Part shown: one piece after another, positions 1-8,500 of the stretch | Position numbering within the stretch: the stretch's first letter is position 1 | Layout: every line of letters starts with the position of its first letter | Origin: Streptomyces californicus | Lineage (GTDB): Bacteria > Actinomycetota > Actinomycetes > Streptomycetales > Streptomycetaceae | Direction: 5' to 3' | Assembly (NCBI RefSeq): GCF_000717645.1 | Contig: NZ_JNZZ01000008.1 | Span: 62,001-126,000, forward strand | Length of the DNA: 64,000 nt | The notes under the pieces: generated by a model | Seen by the model: the letters and a program-made list of their open reading frames with translations, nothing else | Database searches by the model: none | What the model was told of the DNA's origin: nothing | Position numbers and translations under genes: made by a program

Positions 1-84
1 GGAGGCGAGCAGCTCATGGACGCCGCGCCGGACGACCTCGTGATCATCCAGCAGAAATACCGTGATTTTTCCTTCTTCGCGCAC
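1..84 (-). CDS. NarL/LuxR-family response regulator, N-terminal fragment
   Basis: Only the first 28 codons lie in the window; the gene runs off its left edge. Read from a GTG at 84, the minus strand gives a receiver-domain start: a short polar leader, a beta strand (ITVFLL), then the acidic pair DDHEVVRRGVHELL. LLDDHEVVR is typical of NarL/FixJ-type receivers, in which the first Asp pair binds Mg2+. The phospho-acceptor Asp and the HTH lie outside. It is divergent from the bkd operon with about 350 bases between the two starts. The GTG has no strong ribosome-binding site, so the exact start is uncertain. The family call rests on this short stretch only. Confidence 0.7.
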   Translation of the reverse strand, partial: MREEGKITVFLLDDHEVVRRGVHELLAS

Positions 85-433
85 GATCGCAGTCTCACAT
101 ACTCGCCTCCGCTCCGCTCTTCCCTGGGGCTGATCCGCGGGATAACGTGCCGTTGTTCCGGCGGCCTGCAAGGCTGTTTCCAGTGCCCTGACCAGCAGAG
201 CTTCGCGATTTCTTCGATTTACTTGGAAATCCAAGCAAAATCGCAGGTCAGATAGGGTTTCGCAGTTATGCGAAGCACTGGGTAACGTGCCTATGACAGG
301 GCGCTCGCCGGGGCACCTGTCACGCCTGATCCCGGCCGGCCGGCACCCACCCCGTGCGCGTCAGTCGGATTCGGGCGAGCCGCACTGGTATCCCGGCAGA
401 CCCCGGGGGCCGGACCGACGGAGGAGCACGCAC
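85..433. promoter_or_regulatory. Divergent control region between response regulator and bkd operon
   Basis: About 350 bases without a convincing gene; the short plus-strand frame starting at 16 has no coding character. The AT content is clearly higher than the surroundings between about 200 and 285. Two inverted repeats lie there: CTTGGA-AA-TCCAAG at 222-235 and TTCGCA-GTTA-TGCGAA at 259-274, 37 bases apart centre to centre. The bkdA ribosome-binding site GGAGGAG sits just before 434. The repeats are candidate operators for bkd control. Lrp-type BkdR is the known regulator of Streptomyces bkd genes, but that link is inference. Confidence 0.5.
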
Positions 434-1594
434 GTGACCGTGGAGAGCACTGCCGCCGCGCGTAAACCGCGACGCGCCAGTAAGCGGACCAGCGCCGCGA
501 AGAAGCCGCAGAGTGCCGAGCCCCAGCTCGTACAGCTGCTCACGCCCGAGGGCGAGCGCGTCGAGCACCCGGACTACAGCATCGACCTGAGCGCCGACGA
601 GCTGCGCGGCCTGTACCGGGACATGGTGCTCACCCGCCGTTTCGACGCCGAGGCGACCGCTCTCCAGCGCCAGGGCGAGCTGGGCCTGTGGGCCTCGCTG
701 CTCGGCCAGGAGGCCGCGCAGATCGGCAGCGGCCGGGCCCTGCGCGACGACGACTACGTCTTCCCGACCTACCGCGAGCACGGGGTCGCCTGGTGCCGGG
801 GCGTCGACCCGACCAACCTGCTCGGCATGTTCCGCGGCGTGAACCACGGCGGCTGGGACCCGAACAGCAACAACTTCCACCTGTACACGATCGTCATCGG
901 CTCGCAGACGCTGCACGCCACCGGCTACGCCATGGGCGTCGCCAAGGACGGCGCGGACTCCGCCGTGATCGCGTACTTCGGCGACGGGGCCTCCAGCCAG
1001 GGGGACGTCGCCGAGTCGTTCACCTTCTCCGCGGTCTACAACGCGCCCGTCGTCTTCTTCTGCCAGAACAACCAGTGGGCGATCTCCGAGCCCACCGAGC
1101 GCCAGACCCGGGTGCCGCTCTACCAGCGCGCCCAGGGCTTCGGCTTCCCCGGCGTCCGCGTCGACGGCAACGACGTGCTGGCCTGTCTGGCCGTCACCCG
1201 CTCCGCGCTGGAGCGAGCCCGTCGCGGCGAGGGCCCGACCCTCGTCGAGGCGTTCACCTACCGCATGGGAGCGCACACCACCTCCGACGACCCGACGAAG
1301 TACCGGGCCGACGAGGAGCGGGCCGCCTGGGAGGCCAAGGACCCGATCCTGCGGCTGCGGGCCTACCTGGAGAAGGAGAAGTTCGCGGACGACGCCTTCT
1401 TCACCGCGCTGGACGCGGAGAGCGAGACCCTCGGCAAGCGCGTGCGCGAGGCGGTGCGCGCGATGCCCGACCCGGACCCGATGGCCCTGTTCGAGCACGG
1501 CTACGCCGACGGCAACTCTCTCGTGGACGAGGAGCGCGCCCAGTTCGCCGCCTACCAGGCATCGTTCGTCGACTCCGCCGAGGAGGGCAAGTAG
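434..1594 (+). CDS. bkdA: Branched-chain 2-oxoacid dehydrogenase E1 alpha subunit
   Basis: E1 alpha subunit of a thiamine-diphosphate 2-oxoacid dehydrogenase, 386 residues, first gene of a bkdA-bkdB-bkdC operon. The ThDP/Mg motif is seen at about residues 183-212, from GDGASSQGD to NNQWAIS. YREHGVAW near residue 114 and the TYRMGAHTTSDDPTKYR region are typical of branched-chain E1 alpha. The GTG start at 434 is chosen over in-frame codons back to 287 because GGAGGAG precedes it. The N-terminal 35 residues are basic and Ala/Lys-rich and unlikely to belong to the fold. The complex decarboxylates keto acids of Val, Ile and Leu to branched acyl-CoA starters for fatty acids and polyketides. Pyruvate specificity cannot be fully excluded from sequence, but the E2 partner and arrangement favour bkd. 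Confidence 0.93.
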   Translation: MTVESTAAARKPRRASKRTSAAKKPQSAEPQLVQLLTPEGERVEHPDYSIDLSADELRGLYRDMVLTRRFDAEATALQRQGELGLWASLLGQEAAQIGSGRALRDDDYVFPTYREHGVAWCRGVDPTNLLGMFRGVNHGGWDPNSNNFHLYTIVIGSQTLHATGYAMGVAKDGADSAVIAYFGDGASSQGDVAESFTFSAVYNAPVVFFCQNNQWAISEPTERQTRVPLYQRAQGFGFPGVRVDGNDVLACLAVTRSALERARRGEGPTLVEAFTYRMGAHTTSDDPTKYRADEERAAWEAKDPILRLRAYLEKEKFADDAFFTALDAESETLGKRVREAVRAMPDPDPMALFEHGYADGNSLVDEERAQFAAYQASFVDSAEEGK

Positions 1595-1596
1595 CC

Positions 1597-2577
1597 ATGG
1601 CCGTGGAAAAGATGTCCATCGCGAAAGCGCTCAACGAGTCGCTCCGCCTCGCCCTCGACAGCGACCCCAAGGTCCTCATCATGGGTGAGGACGTCGGCAA
1701 GCTCGGCGGTGTCTTCCGCATCACCGACGGGCTCCAGAAGGACTTCGGCGAGGAGCGGGTGATCGACACCCCGCTCGCGGAGTCCGGCATCGTCGGCACC
1801 GCGATCGGTCTGGCCCTGCGCGGCTACCGTCCCGTCGTCGAGATCCAGTTCGACGGCTTCGTCTTCCCCGCGTACGACCAGATCGTCACGCAGCTCGCCA
1901 AGATGCACGCCCGCGCGCTCGGCAAGGTCAAGCTGCCGGTCGTCGTGCGCATCCCGTACGGCGGCGGCATCGGCGCGGTCGAGCACCACAGCGAGTCCCC
2001 CGAGGCGCTCTTCGCGCACGTGGCGGGGCTCAAGGTGGTCTCGCCGTCCAACGCGAGCGACGCCTACTGGATGATGCAGCAGGCCGTCCAGAGCGACGAC
2101 CCGGTCATCTTCTTCGAGCCCAAGCGGCGCTACTGGGACAAGGGCGAGGTCGACACCGAGGCCATCCCCGGCCCGCTGCACCGGGCCGTGACCGTCCGCG
2201 AGGGGAGCGACCTGACGCTCGTCGCGTACGGGCCGATGGTCAAGGTCTGCCTGGAAGCGGCCGAGGCCGCCCAGGAGGAGGGCAAGTCGATCGAGGTCCT
2301 GGACCTGCGCTCGATGTCCCCGATCGACTTCGACGCCATTCAGGCGTCCGCCGAGAAGACCGGCCGCGTCGTCGTCGTGCACGAGGCGCCCGTCTTCTAC
2401 GGCTCCGGAGCGGAGATCGCCGCCCGGATCACCGAGCGCTGCTTCTACCACCTCGAAGCGCCCGTGCTGCGGGTCGGCGGCTACCACGTCCCCTACCCGC
2501 CGGCCCGGCTGGAGGACGAGTACCTGCCCGGCCTCGACCGGGTGCTCGACGCCGTCGACCGCTCGCTGGCGTACTGA
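1597..2577 (+). CDS. bkdB: Branched-chain 2-oxoacid dehydrogenase E1 beta subunit
   Basis: E1 beta subunit, 326 residues, starting two bases after the bkdA stop and so translationally linked to it. The transketolase-like pyrimidine-binding fold is recognised by GEDVGKLGGVFR (about 29-40), the ThDP-contacting Glu in DTPLAESGIVG (about 60) and RPVVEIQFDGF. The C-terminal transketolase domain includes SDDPVIFFEPKRRYW and the ending VPYPPARLEDEYLP. Alpha and beta form the heterotetramer that decarboxylates the keto acid and reductively acylates the E2 lipoyl group. The length is normal and there is no sign of damage. Confidence 0.93.
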   Translation: MAVEKMSIAKALNESLRLALDSDPKVLIMGEDVGKLGGVFRITDGLQKDFGEERVIDTPLAESGIVGTAIGLALRGYRPVVEIQFDGFVFPAYDQIVTQLAKMHARALGKVKLPVVVRIPYGGGIGAVEHHSESPEALFAHVAGLKVVSPSNASDAYWMMQQAVQSDDPVIFFEPKRRYWDKGEVDTEAIPGPLHRAVTVREGSDLTLVAYGPMVKVCLEAAEAAQEEGKSIEVLDLRSMSPIDFDAIQASAEKTGRVVVVHEAPVFYGSGAEIAARITERCFYHLEAPVLRVGGYHVPYPPARLEDEYLPGLDRVLDAVDRSLAY

Positions 2578-2587
2578 GGAGAGGTTC

Positions 2588-4051
2588 GTGACGACGATGA
2601 CCGAGACGTCTGCTCGCTTCCGTGAGTTCAAGATGCCCGACGTGGGCGAAGGACTGACCGAGGCCGAGATCCTCAAGTGGTACGTCCAGCCCGGCGACAC
2701 CGTCACCGACGGCCAGGTCGTGTGCGAGGTCGAGACCGCGAAGGCGGCCGTCGAGCTGCCGATCCCGTTCGACGGGGTGGTGCACGAGCTGCGCTTCCCC
2801 GAGGGCACGACCGTCGACGTGGGCCAGGTGATCATCGCGGTCGACGTGGCCCCGGGCAGCGGCGATGCGCCCGCCCCGGCCGCCGACCCGGTCCAGGAGC
2901 CGGTGGACGAGCCGGCGGCCGAGGCCGAGCCGAAGGGCCGCACGCCGGTCCTGGTCGGCTACGGCGTCGCCGAGAGCTCCACCAAGCGCCGCCCCCGCAA
3001 GGGGGCCCCGGCCGCTCCGGAGGCCGCCGCCGTCGCGGCGGCGGTCCAGGCCGAGCTGAACGGGCACGCGGCTCCCGCCCCGGCCGCGGCCCCCGCCCCG
3101 TCGGTTCCGGCGCAGGGCGGCGCGGCCGGCGGCCGTCCGCTGGCCAAGCCCCCGGTCCGCAAGCTGGCCAAGGACCTGGGCATCGACCTGGCGACGGTGG
3201 TGCCGACCGGCAAGGACGGCGTCATCACCCGCGAGGACGTCCACGCGGCGGCCGCCCCGGCCGCTTCCGAGGCCCCGGCCCAGGCGGCGCCCGCCCCGGT
3301 GGCCGCCGAGGCGCCGGTGGCCACCGAGCCCACCGCCGTACCGGACTCCGCGCGCGAGACCAGGGTCCCGGTCAAGGGCGTCCGCAAGGCCATCGCGCAG
3401 GCGATGGTCGGCAGCGCGTTCACCGCGCCGCACGTCACCGAGTTCGTCACGGTCGACGTGACGCGCACGATGAAGCTCGTGGCCGAGCTGAAGGAGGACA
3501 AGGACATGGCGGGGGTGCGGGTCAACCCGCTGCTCGTCATCGCCAAGGCCCTCCTGGTCGCCATCAAGCGGAACCCCGAGGTCAACGCGGCCTGGGACGA
3601 GGCCAACCAGGAGATCGTGCGCAAGCACTACGTGAACCTGGGCATCGCGGCGGCCACCCCGCGCGGGCTGATCGTGCCGAACATCAAGGACGCGCACGAC
3701 AAGACGCTGCCGCAGCTCGCGGAGGCGCTGGGTGAGCTGGTCACCACGGCCCGGGACGGGAAGACGTCCCCCGCCGCGATGGCCGGCGGCACGGTGACCA
3801 TCACCAACGTGGGCGTCTTCGGCGTCGACACCGGTACGCCGATCCTCAACCCGGGCGAGTCCGCGATCCTCGCGGTCGGCGCGATCAAGCTCCAGCCGTG
3901 GGTCCACAAGGGCAAGGTGAAGCCGCGTCAGGTCACCACGCTGGCCCTGTCGTTCGACCACCGCCTGGTCGACGGCGAACTCGGCTCCAAGGTGCTGGCC
4001 GACGTGGCGGCGATCCTGGAGCAGCCGAAGCGCCTGATCACCTGGGCGTGA
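2588..4051 (+). CDS. bkdC: Branched-chain 2-oxoacid dehydrogenase E2 (dihydrolipoyl acyltransferase)
   Basis: E2 core enzyme of 487 residues. It has a single lipoyl domain (about 10-88) with the lipoylated Lys52 in VETAKAAVE. A long Ala/Pro-rich linker follows, then a peripheral-subunit-binding domain (about 182-222), a second Ala/Pro linker, and the catalytic acyltransferase domain with SFDHRLVDGE, in which His458 and Asp462 are the expected catalytic residues. The GTG at 2588 follows GGAGAGG; an ATG three codons later is an alternative. It transfers the acyl group from lipoate to CoA. No E3 (lpd) gene follows, so the lipoamide dehydrogenase must be shared from elsewhere. Confidence 0.93.
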   Translation: MTTMTETSARFREFKMPDVGEGLTEAEILKWYVQPGDTVTDGQVVCEVETAKAAVELPIPFDGVVHELRFPEGTTVDVGQVIIAVDVAPGSGDAPAPAADPVQEPVDEPAAEAEPKGRTPVLVGYGVAESSTKRRPRKGAPAAPEAAAVAAAVQAELNGHAAPAPAAAPAPSVPAQGGAAGGRPLAKPPVRKLAKDLGIDLATVVPTGKDGVITREDVHAAAAPAASEAPAQAAPAPVAAEAPVATEPTAVPDSARETRVPVKGVRKAIAQAMVGSAFTAPHVTEFVTVDVTRTMKLVAELKEDKDMAGVRVNPLLVIAKALLVAIKRNPEVNAAWDEANQEIVRKHYVNLGIAAATPRGLIVPNIKDAHDKTLPQLAEALGELVTTARDGKTSPAAMAGGTVTITNVGVFGVDTGTPILNPGESAILAVGAIKLQPWVHKGKVKPRQVTTLALSFDHRLVDGELGSKVLADVAAILEQPKRLITWA

Positions 4052-4080
4052 CGCGTCCGGTTCCCGCGTCCGTACGCGGA

Positions 4081-4119
4081 AGGGGCCCGGCCCGCACGAC
4101 TCGTGCGGGCCGGGCCCCT
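4081..4119. terminator. Bidirectional terminator between bkdC and the D-Ala-D-Ala carboxypeptidase gene
   Basis: Perfect 19-bp inverted repeat with a one-base centre, arms at 4081-4099 and 4101-4119, very GC-rich and without a long T run, as is common in Streptomyces. It lies between two convergent genes and can serve both. Confidence 0.85.
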
Positions 4120-4138
4120 CTCCGTACGCGGCCGCGGG

Positions 4139-5038
4139 CTACTTCTTGAAGCCGTAGTCCAGCAGCTTCTTGGCGTCGGCGGTGCGGTTCGCCTCGGAGG
4201 ACGAGGTGAGCACGGTGCCGATGACGGTCTTGCCCTTGCGGGTCGCCGCGAAGACCAGGCAGTACTTGGCGGTCGGGCCGGAGCCCGTCTTGACGCCGAT
4301 GGCGCCGCTGTAGCTGCTGAGCATCTTGTTGGTGTTGCTCCACGACATGTAGCGGTAGCCACCGCTCTTCGTGGTCACCTTCTGCTTCGTCGACTTGGTC
4401 TTGACGATCGAGCGGAACGTGGAGTTCTTCATCGCCTTGCTGGCGATCTTCGTCAGGTCACGGGGCGTCGAGTAGTTGTTGCCTCCCCCTATGCCGTCGA
4501 ACGAGTCGAAGCGGGTGTTCGTCAGCTTGAGGCTCTTGGCCGTGGAGTTCATCTTGCCGATGAACGACTTCACGCGGGCCGCACGGGTCGAGCCGGAGCC
4601 GAACTTGTCGGCCAGGGCGTACGCGGCGTCGCAGCCGGAGGGGAGCATCAGGCCGTAGAGGAGCTGGCCGACGGTGACCTTGTCGCCGACGATGAGCCGG
4701 GCGGACGAGGCGTTCTTCGAGACGATGTAGTCGCTGTACGCCTTCTGGATCGTGACCTTGGAATTCAGGTTCACGTTCTTCTGCGACAGGACCACCAGCG
4801 CCGTCATGATCTTGGTGGTGGAACCGGTGGCGCGGCGGGTGTCCGCGGACTTGGTGAAGAGGGTCTTCCCGGTGCCGTCGTTCATCACGAAGCCGCCCTT
4901 GGCGACGATCTTCGGAGTCGGCGGCGCGGCGGCGTGCGCCGCGGAGGCGAAGGCGCTGCCCGCGAGCACCGCACCGGCGGTGAGCGTCACGGTGGCCGTG
5001 ACGGTGACGCGATTGATGCGCTTGATGCCGATTTTCAA
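4139..5038 (-). CDS. Secreted serine D-alanyl-D-alanine carboxypeptidase (PBP5/S11 family)
   Basis: Low-molecular-weight penicillin-binding protein that trims the pentapeptide stem of peptidoglycan outside the membrane. A basic start and hydrophobic stretch ending near SAAHAAAPP form a signal peptide. The active-site triad is present: STTK (Ser73/Lys76, counted from the TTG), the SGC variant of the S-x-N motif in LPSGCDAAYALAD (about 133), and KTGSG (about 249). I prefer TTG at 5038 because GGAG stands seven bases upstream; an in-frame ATG at 5074 has no ribosome-binding site. The mature protein ends soon after the catalytic domain (DYGFKK), without the C-terminal amphipathic anchor of E. coli PBP5. 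It is monocistronic. Confidence 0.9.
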   Translation of the reverse strand: MKIGIKRINRVTVTATVTLTAGAVLAGSAFASAAHAAAPPTPKIVAKGGFVMNDGTGKTLFTKSADTRRATGSTTKIMTALVVLSQKNVNLNSKVTIQKAYSDYIVSKNASSARLIVGDKVTVGQLLYGLMLPSGCDAAYALADKFGSGSTRAARVKSFIGKMNSTAKSLKLTNTRFDSFDGIGGGNNYSTPRDLTKIASKAMKNSTFRSIVKTKSTKQKVTTKSGGYRYMSWSNTNKMLSSYSGAIGVKTGSGPTAKYCLVFAATRKGKTVIGTVLTSSSEANRTADAKKLLDYGFKK

Positions 5039-5394
5039 CTGAACGCTCCAAATGCCCCTGATATGCGGCCACATAAGGGTGCCGCTCGCAGGTGAGACTT
5101 CTGGAACGGGCCGAAGGATGTGGTGCCGGAGGGGTGAATTTGCACAGGCTTGACCCTGGGGGCGCGAGCGGCCCGCCGTTCGGTCAGGCGTACGAGGAGA
5201 GAAGCTCGTCGAGCGTCCGGACGGTGGCCCGGACCCTCCGCCCCCACGTGGATGGCGGCTCGGACCCCGGTCGGGCCCGCCACCTCCGCGGCGGTCGGCG
5301 GGAACATCGCGGAGAGGGGCTGGGCGCGATCACCCGGAAGTCCAGAATCCGGACGTCTCTCCTCATGCGTGCATGTTGTATCTATGCTGTGCGC
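5039..5394. promoter_or_regulatory. Divergent intergenic region; possible GntR autoregulatory site
   Basis: About 350 bases between the carboxypeptidase gene and the GntR gene with no credible coding frame. Close to the GntR start, CATGCG (5364-5369) and CGCATG (5392-5397) form a spaced inverted repeat around the AT-richer core GTTGTATCTATGC. No ribosome-binding site precedes the ATG, so transcription may begin at or just before it, with a regulator site overlapping the promoter. This is an inference from position. Confidence 0.35.
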
Positions 5395-6078
5395 ATGCCT
5401 GCCGCACCCCCCGCCCCCGCGAAGCCCCCGACCGCCCCGGTCAAGCGTCCTCCCGCCGCCGAGCGGGTCTACACGCACATCAAGGAAGCCGTGCTCGACC
5501 GGCGCTACGAGGGTGGGACGCTGCTCACCGAAGGGGATCTGGCGGACGCCGTCGGGGTCTCCCGGACACCGGTGCGCGAGGCGTTGCTGCGGCTGGAGGT
5601 CGAGGGGCTGATCAAGCTCTACCCGAAGAAGGGCGCGCTCGTCCTCGCCGTCTCCGCGCAGGAGATCAAGGACGTGGTGGAGACCCGGCTGCTGGTCGAG
5701 GAGTTCGCCGCGCGCAGGGCGGTGCCCGCCACCCCGCAGTTGGTCGCCCGGCTGGAGCAGCTCCTGGAGGAGCAGCGGCAGTTGGCGGAGGCCGGTGATC
5801 TGGCGGCGGTGGCCGTCAAGGACCGCTGCTTCCACGCGGAGATCGTGAAGCACGCGGGCAACGAGATCCTCTCGCGCCTCTACGACCAGCTGCGCGACCG
5901 TCAACTGCGGATGGGTGTCGCGGTGATGGAGGCGCACCCCGGCCGGATCGAGGCCAACGTCACCGAGCACGGCGAGCTGCTGGCCGCGATCCGGGCCGGG
6001 GACGCCGAGGGCGCGGCGCTGGTCGTGCGCCGTCACGTCGGCCGGGTGCGGGAGCTGGTGCGGGGTGAGGACCGGTGA
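5395..6078 (+). CDS. GntR-family (FadR/FCD) transcriptional regulator
   Basis: 227-residue regulator. A Pro/Ala-rich tail of about 20 residues is followed by a GntR winged helix (about 23-88, with YTHIKEAVLDRRYEGG, LADAVGVSRTPVREALLRLEVEGL and KGALV) and an FCD ligand-binding domain (about 95-220) with the usual metal-site pattern Asp...His...His (DRCFHAEI, EHGELLAAIRAGD, RRHVGRV). The ATG at 5395 is chosen because the frame upstream to 5092 is non-coding; a GTG two codons earlier is possible. The stop overlaps the start of the MFS gene, so the two are one unit and the regulator probably controls that transporter in response to a small carboxylate or sugar acid. The ligand is unknown. Confidence 0.88.
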   Translation: MPAAPPAPAKPPTAPVKRPPAAERVYTHIKEAVLDRRYEGGTLLTEGDLADAVGVSRTPVREALLRLEVEGLIKLYPKKGALVLAVSAQEIKDVVETRLLVEEFAARRAVPATPQLVARLEQLLEEQRQLAEAGDLAAVAVKDRCFHAEIVKHAGNEILSRLYDQLRDRQLRMGVAVMEAHPGRIEANVTEHGELLAAIRAGDAEGAALVVRRHVGRVRELVRGEDR

Positions 6079-7385
6079 GTTCGGCCTCCGCGCCCACCCT
6101 GTCGCTGCCCGGCGACCCGCCCGGCGGCCGGCGTGCCGCCTGGATCTGGGGCATCGGGGTCGCCGTCTACTTCGTCGCGATCATCTTCCGTACGAGCCTG
6201 GGCGTCGCCGGACTCGACGCCGCCGACCGGTTCGACGTCAACGCCTCCGCGCTCTCCACCTTCTCCATCCTCCAGCTCCTCGTCTACGCGGGCATGCAGA
6301 TACCCGTGGGGCTGATGGTGGACCGCCTCGGCACCAAGCGGGTCCTCACCATCGGGGCCGTGCTGTTCACCGTCGGACAGCTCGGCTTCGCCCTCTCCCC
6401 CTCGTACGGCATGGCGCTGGCCGCCCGCGCCCTGCTCGGCTGCGGCGACGCGATGACGTTCATCAGCGTGCTGCGGCTCGGCAGCCGCTGGTTCCCGGCC
6501 CGGCGAGGGCCGCTGATCGGCCAGGTCGCCGCCCTGTTCGGGATGGCGGGCAACCTCGTCTCGACGCTGTTCATCGCGCGGGCGCTGCACAGCTACGGCT
6601 GGACCACGACGTTCGTCGGCAGTTCGCTGGCCGGAGTGGTGGTGCTGGTCCCGCTCCTGCTGTTCCTCAAGGACCACCCCGAAGGCCACGAGCCGCCGCC
6701 CGCCGAGCACGCCGGGGCCACGTACGTCCGCCGGCAGATCGCCGCCGCCTGGCGGGAGCCCGGGACGCGGCTGGGGATGTGGGTGCACTTCACCACCCAG
6801 TTCCCGGCGATGGTGTTCCTGCTGCTGTGGGGGATGCCGTTCCTGGTCGAGGCGCAGGGGCTGAGCCGGGGCACGGCGGGCACGCTGCTCACCCTGGTGG
6901 TGCTCTCCAACATGGTGGTGGGGCTCGTCTACGGCCAGATCATCGCCCGTCACCACGAGGCGCGGACCCCGATCGCGCTGGGCACGGTGGCCGCGACCGC
7001 CCTGCTCTGGGCCTCCGCGATCCTCTATCCGGCCGAGCACACGCCGATGTGGCTGCTGGTGGTCCTGTGCGTGGTGCTCGGCGCCTGCGGGCCGGCCTCG
7101 ATGGTCGGCTTCGACTTCGCCCGGCCGGCCAATCCGCCCGAGCGCCAGGGCACGGCGTCGGGGATCGTCAACATGGGCGGTTTCATCGCCTCGATGACCA
7201 CCCTGCTCGCCGTCGGGGTCCTCCTGGACGCCACGGGCGACAACTACCGCGTCGCGTTCGCCTCGGTCTTCGTCCTGGAGGCGCTCGGCGTCGCCCAGAT
7301 CCTGCGGCTGCGCCGCCGGGCGGCCCTCAGGGAGCGCGAGCACCACGTGGTGAGCCGCGTGGAGGCCGTGCACGTGCCCGCCTGA
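6075..7385 (+). CDS. Major facilitator superfamily transporter
   Basis: 436-residue MFS permease with about twelve hydrophobic segments. The first two flank FRTSLGVAG, the loop 2-3 motif is GLMVDRLGTKRVLT, and a mid-protein charged loop holds DHPEGHEPPP. The GTG at 6075 overlaps the gntR stop by four bases, implying coupled translation. The sequence resembles nitrate/sialate/hexuronate-type MFS carriers in a general way, but no substrate can be assigned. Its pairing with an FCD regulator suggests an organic acid or sugar-acid substrate controlled by the preceding gene product. Confidence 0.88.
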   Translation: MSSASAPTLSLPGDPPGGRRAAWIWGIGVAVYFVAIIFRTSLGVAGLDAADRFDVNASALSTFSILQLLVYAGMQIPVGLMVDRLGTKRVLTIGAVLFTVGQLGFALSPSYGMALAARALLGCGDAMTFISVLRLGSRWFPARRGPLIGQVAALFGMAGNLVSTLFIARALHSYGWTTTFVGSSLAGVVVLVPLLLFLKDHPEGHEPPPAEHAGATYVRRQIAAAWREPGTRLGMWVHFTTQFPAMVFLLLWGMPFLVEAQGLSRGTAGTLLTLVVLSNMVVGLVYGQIIARHHEARTPIALGTVAATALLWASAILYPAEHTPMWLLVVLCVVLGACGPASMVGFDFARPANPPERQGTASGIVNMGGFIASMTTLLAVGVLLDATGDNYRVAFASVFVLEALGVAQILRLRRRAALREREHHVVSRVEAVHVPA

Positions 7386-7431
7386 CCCTCACCCCGGGGC
7401 GCGGGCACGTGTCCGTGCGGCGGTGACGGGG

Positions 7432-8256
7432 TCACGGGGTCACGGCGAAGTTGGCGAGGATCGCGGTGGCCAGCTCCTGGTCGCCCTCGACCTTGATCCG
7501 GTCGGCGACGGCCGTGTGCCGGACCCGCCCGCAGGCGAGGCGTACGTACGTCTCCCAGTCCAGCGAGAGGGTGACGGCGGGGCCCAGCGAGGGGGCGCCG
7601 TCGATCGAGCCGCGGCCCTCCGCGTCGACCCGTACCGTCCGCAGGAACTCCACCGGGCCGTGCACATCGATGACGACCGCCGAGTTGGGGGGCGCGCCCG
7701 CCGACTTGGCGACCACCTTCGGCAGCCCGGCGAGCAGCAGGTCCCGGGTGACCAGGGCGCCGGGGGAGTCCAGGTTGCCCGGCTGCCCAAGGGTGGCGCG
7801 CAGGTCCTGTTCGTGCACCCAGACGTCGAAGGCCCGCAGGTTGAGCGCCTTTTCGAGGGTCTGCTCGGTGCCCAGCGGGGCACGGACCACGGCCTCCGGG
7901 CTGCGCGACTCGTTGCGGATCTGGCGGGCCCGGCGGATGAGGACGTACTCCAGCTCGGCGAGGATCTCCGGGGACGTGTGGTGGCGCCGGACGTCGACCT
8001 GCATCTCCATGTACCGGGCGAAGTCGCTCTGTACGTGGTACAGGTCGCGCGGCAGGGAGTGGATCGGCCGGGGGTCACCGAGCATCTCGCACTCCATGCC
8101 GATGACGTGCGACACGATGTCGCGCACCGACCACCCCGGGCAGGGCGTGCGGCGGTTCCACTCGGCTTCGGGAAGGGGCTTCACCAGCTCGGCTATCGCC
8201 TCGATGGAGTGGGTCGCGGCGTCGGTGTAGGTCTGGAGGCTGGGATGGACGGTCAC
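7432..8256 (-). CDS. Maleylpyruvate isomerase-family mycothiol-dependent enzyme
   Basis: 274-residue protein with an N-terminal DinB/MDMPI four-helix domain (RRTPCPGWSVRDIVSHVIGME, containing an expected metal-ligand His) and a C-terminal SCP2-like domain (about 170-274). This architecture is that of actinobacterial mycothiol-dependent maleylpyruvate isomerase-like enzymes, which use mycothiol as thiol cofactor. GAGGGG precedes the GTG at 8256; the frame continues upstream to 8550 but in Pro/Ala/Arg-rich non-coding sequence. No ring-cleavage gene is nearby, so the real substrate is unknown and could be a detoxification reaction. It is convergent with the MFS gene, with only 46 bases between stops. 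Confidence 0.8.
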   Translation of the reverse strand: MTVHPSLQTYTDAATHSIEAIAELVKPLPEAEWNRRTPCPGWSVRDIVSHVIGMECEMLGDPRPIHSLPRDLYHVQSDFARYMEMQVDVRRHHTSPEILAELEYVLIRRARQIRNESRSPEAVVRAPLGTEQTLEKALNLRAFDVWVHEQDLRATLGQPGNLDSPGALVTRDLLLAGLPKVVAKSAGAPPNSAVVIDVHGPVEFLRTVRVDAEGRGSIDGAPSLGPAVTLSLDWETYVRLACGRVRHTAVADRIKVEGDQELATAILANFAVTP

Positions 8257-8373
8257 GGGACCCCTCGTGGCGGTTCTGCGGTGCGTGGGCTGGAGAGTGC
8301 GGGGAGTGCGGGCGAGTGGGCGGGCGCTGTCGGCACTGTCGGCGGGGCGGAGAGGTGCGGGCGGCTGGGGGGC

Positions 8374-8413
8374 GGGAGGTTCGGTGGCTGAGCCGGGAGG
8401 CTCGGTGGCTAAG
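8374..8413. repeat. Two-copy 21-bp tandem repeat
   Basis: Units at 8374-8394 and 8395-8413 share GGGAGGnTCGGTGGCT in the gap between divergent genes. The remainder of the 8257-8500 gap is G-rich and without a gene. TTGACG at 8470 is a possible -35 element for the downstream gene, with no clear -10. Confidence 0.5.
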
Positions 8414-8500
8414 TTACGCTGCGGGCAGGCACCCCGGCAGTGCTTTCGTGTGACGATCGTAGGCCCGTGTTGACGGCTCGAATGCCAGGACGGTGGTAGT

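Noticed and set aside
16..255. Short plus-strand frame at the window's left end
   Set aside because: It overlaps the true minus-strand response regulator start and the AT-rich control region; no family or ribosome-binding site.
287..433. Upstream extension of bkdA
   Set aside because: The added residues are Arg/Pro-rich, and a good ribosome-binding site fits GTG 434.
5092..5394. Upstream extension of the GntR gene
   Set aside because: The extra 100 codons precede a normal-length regulator and lack a coding pattern.
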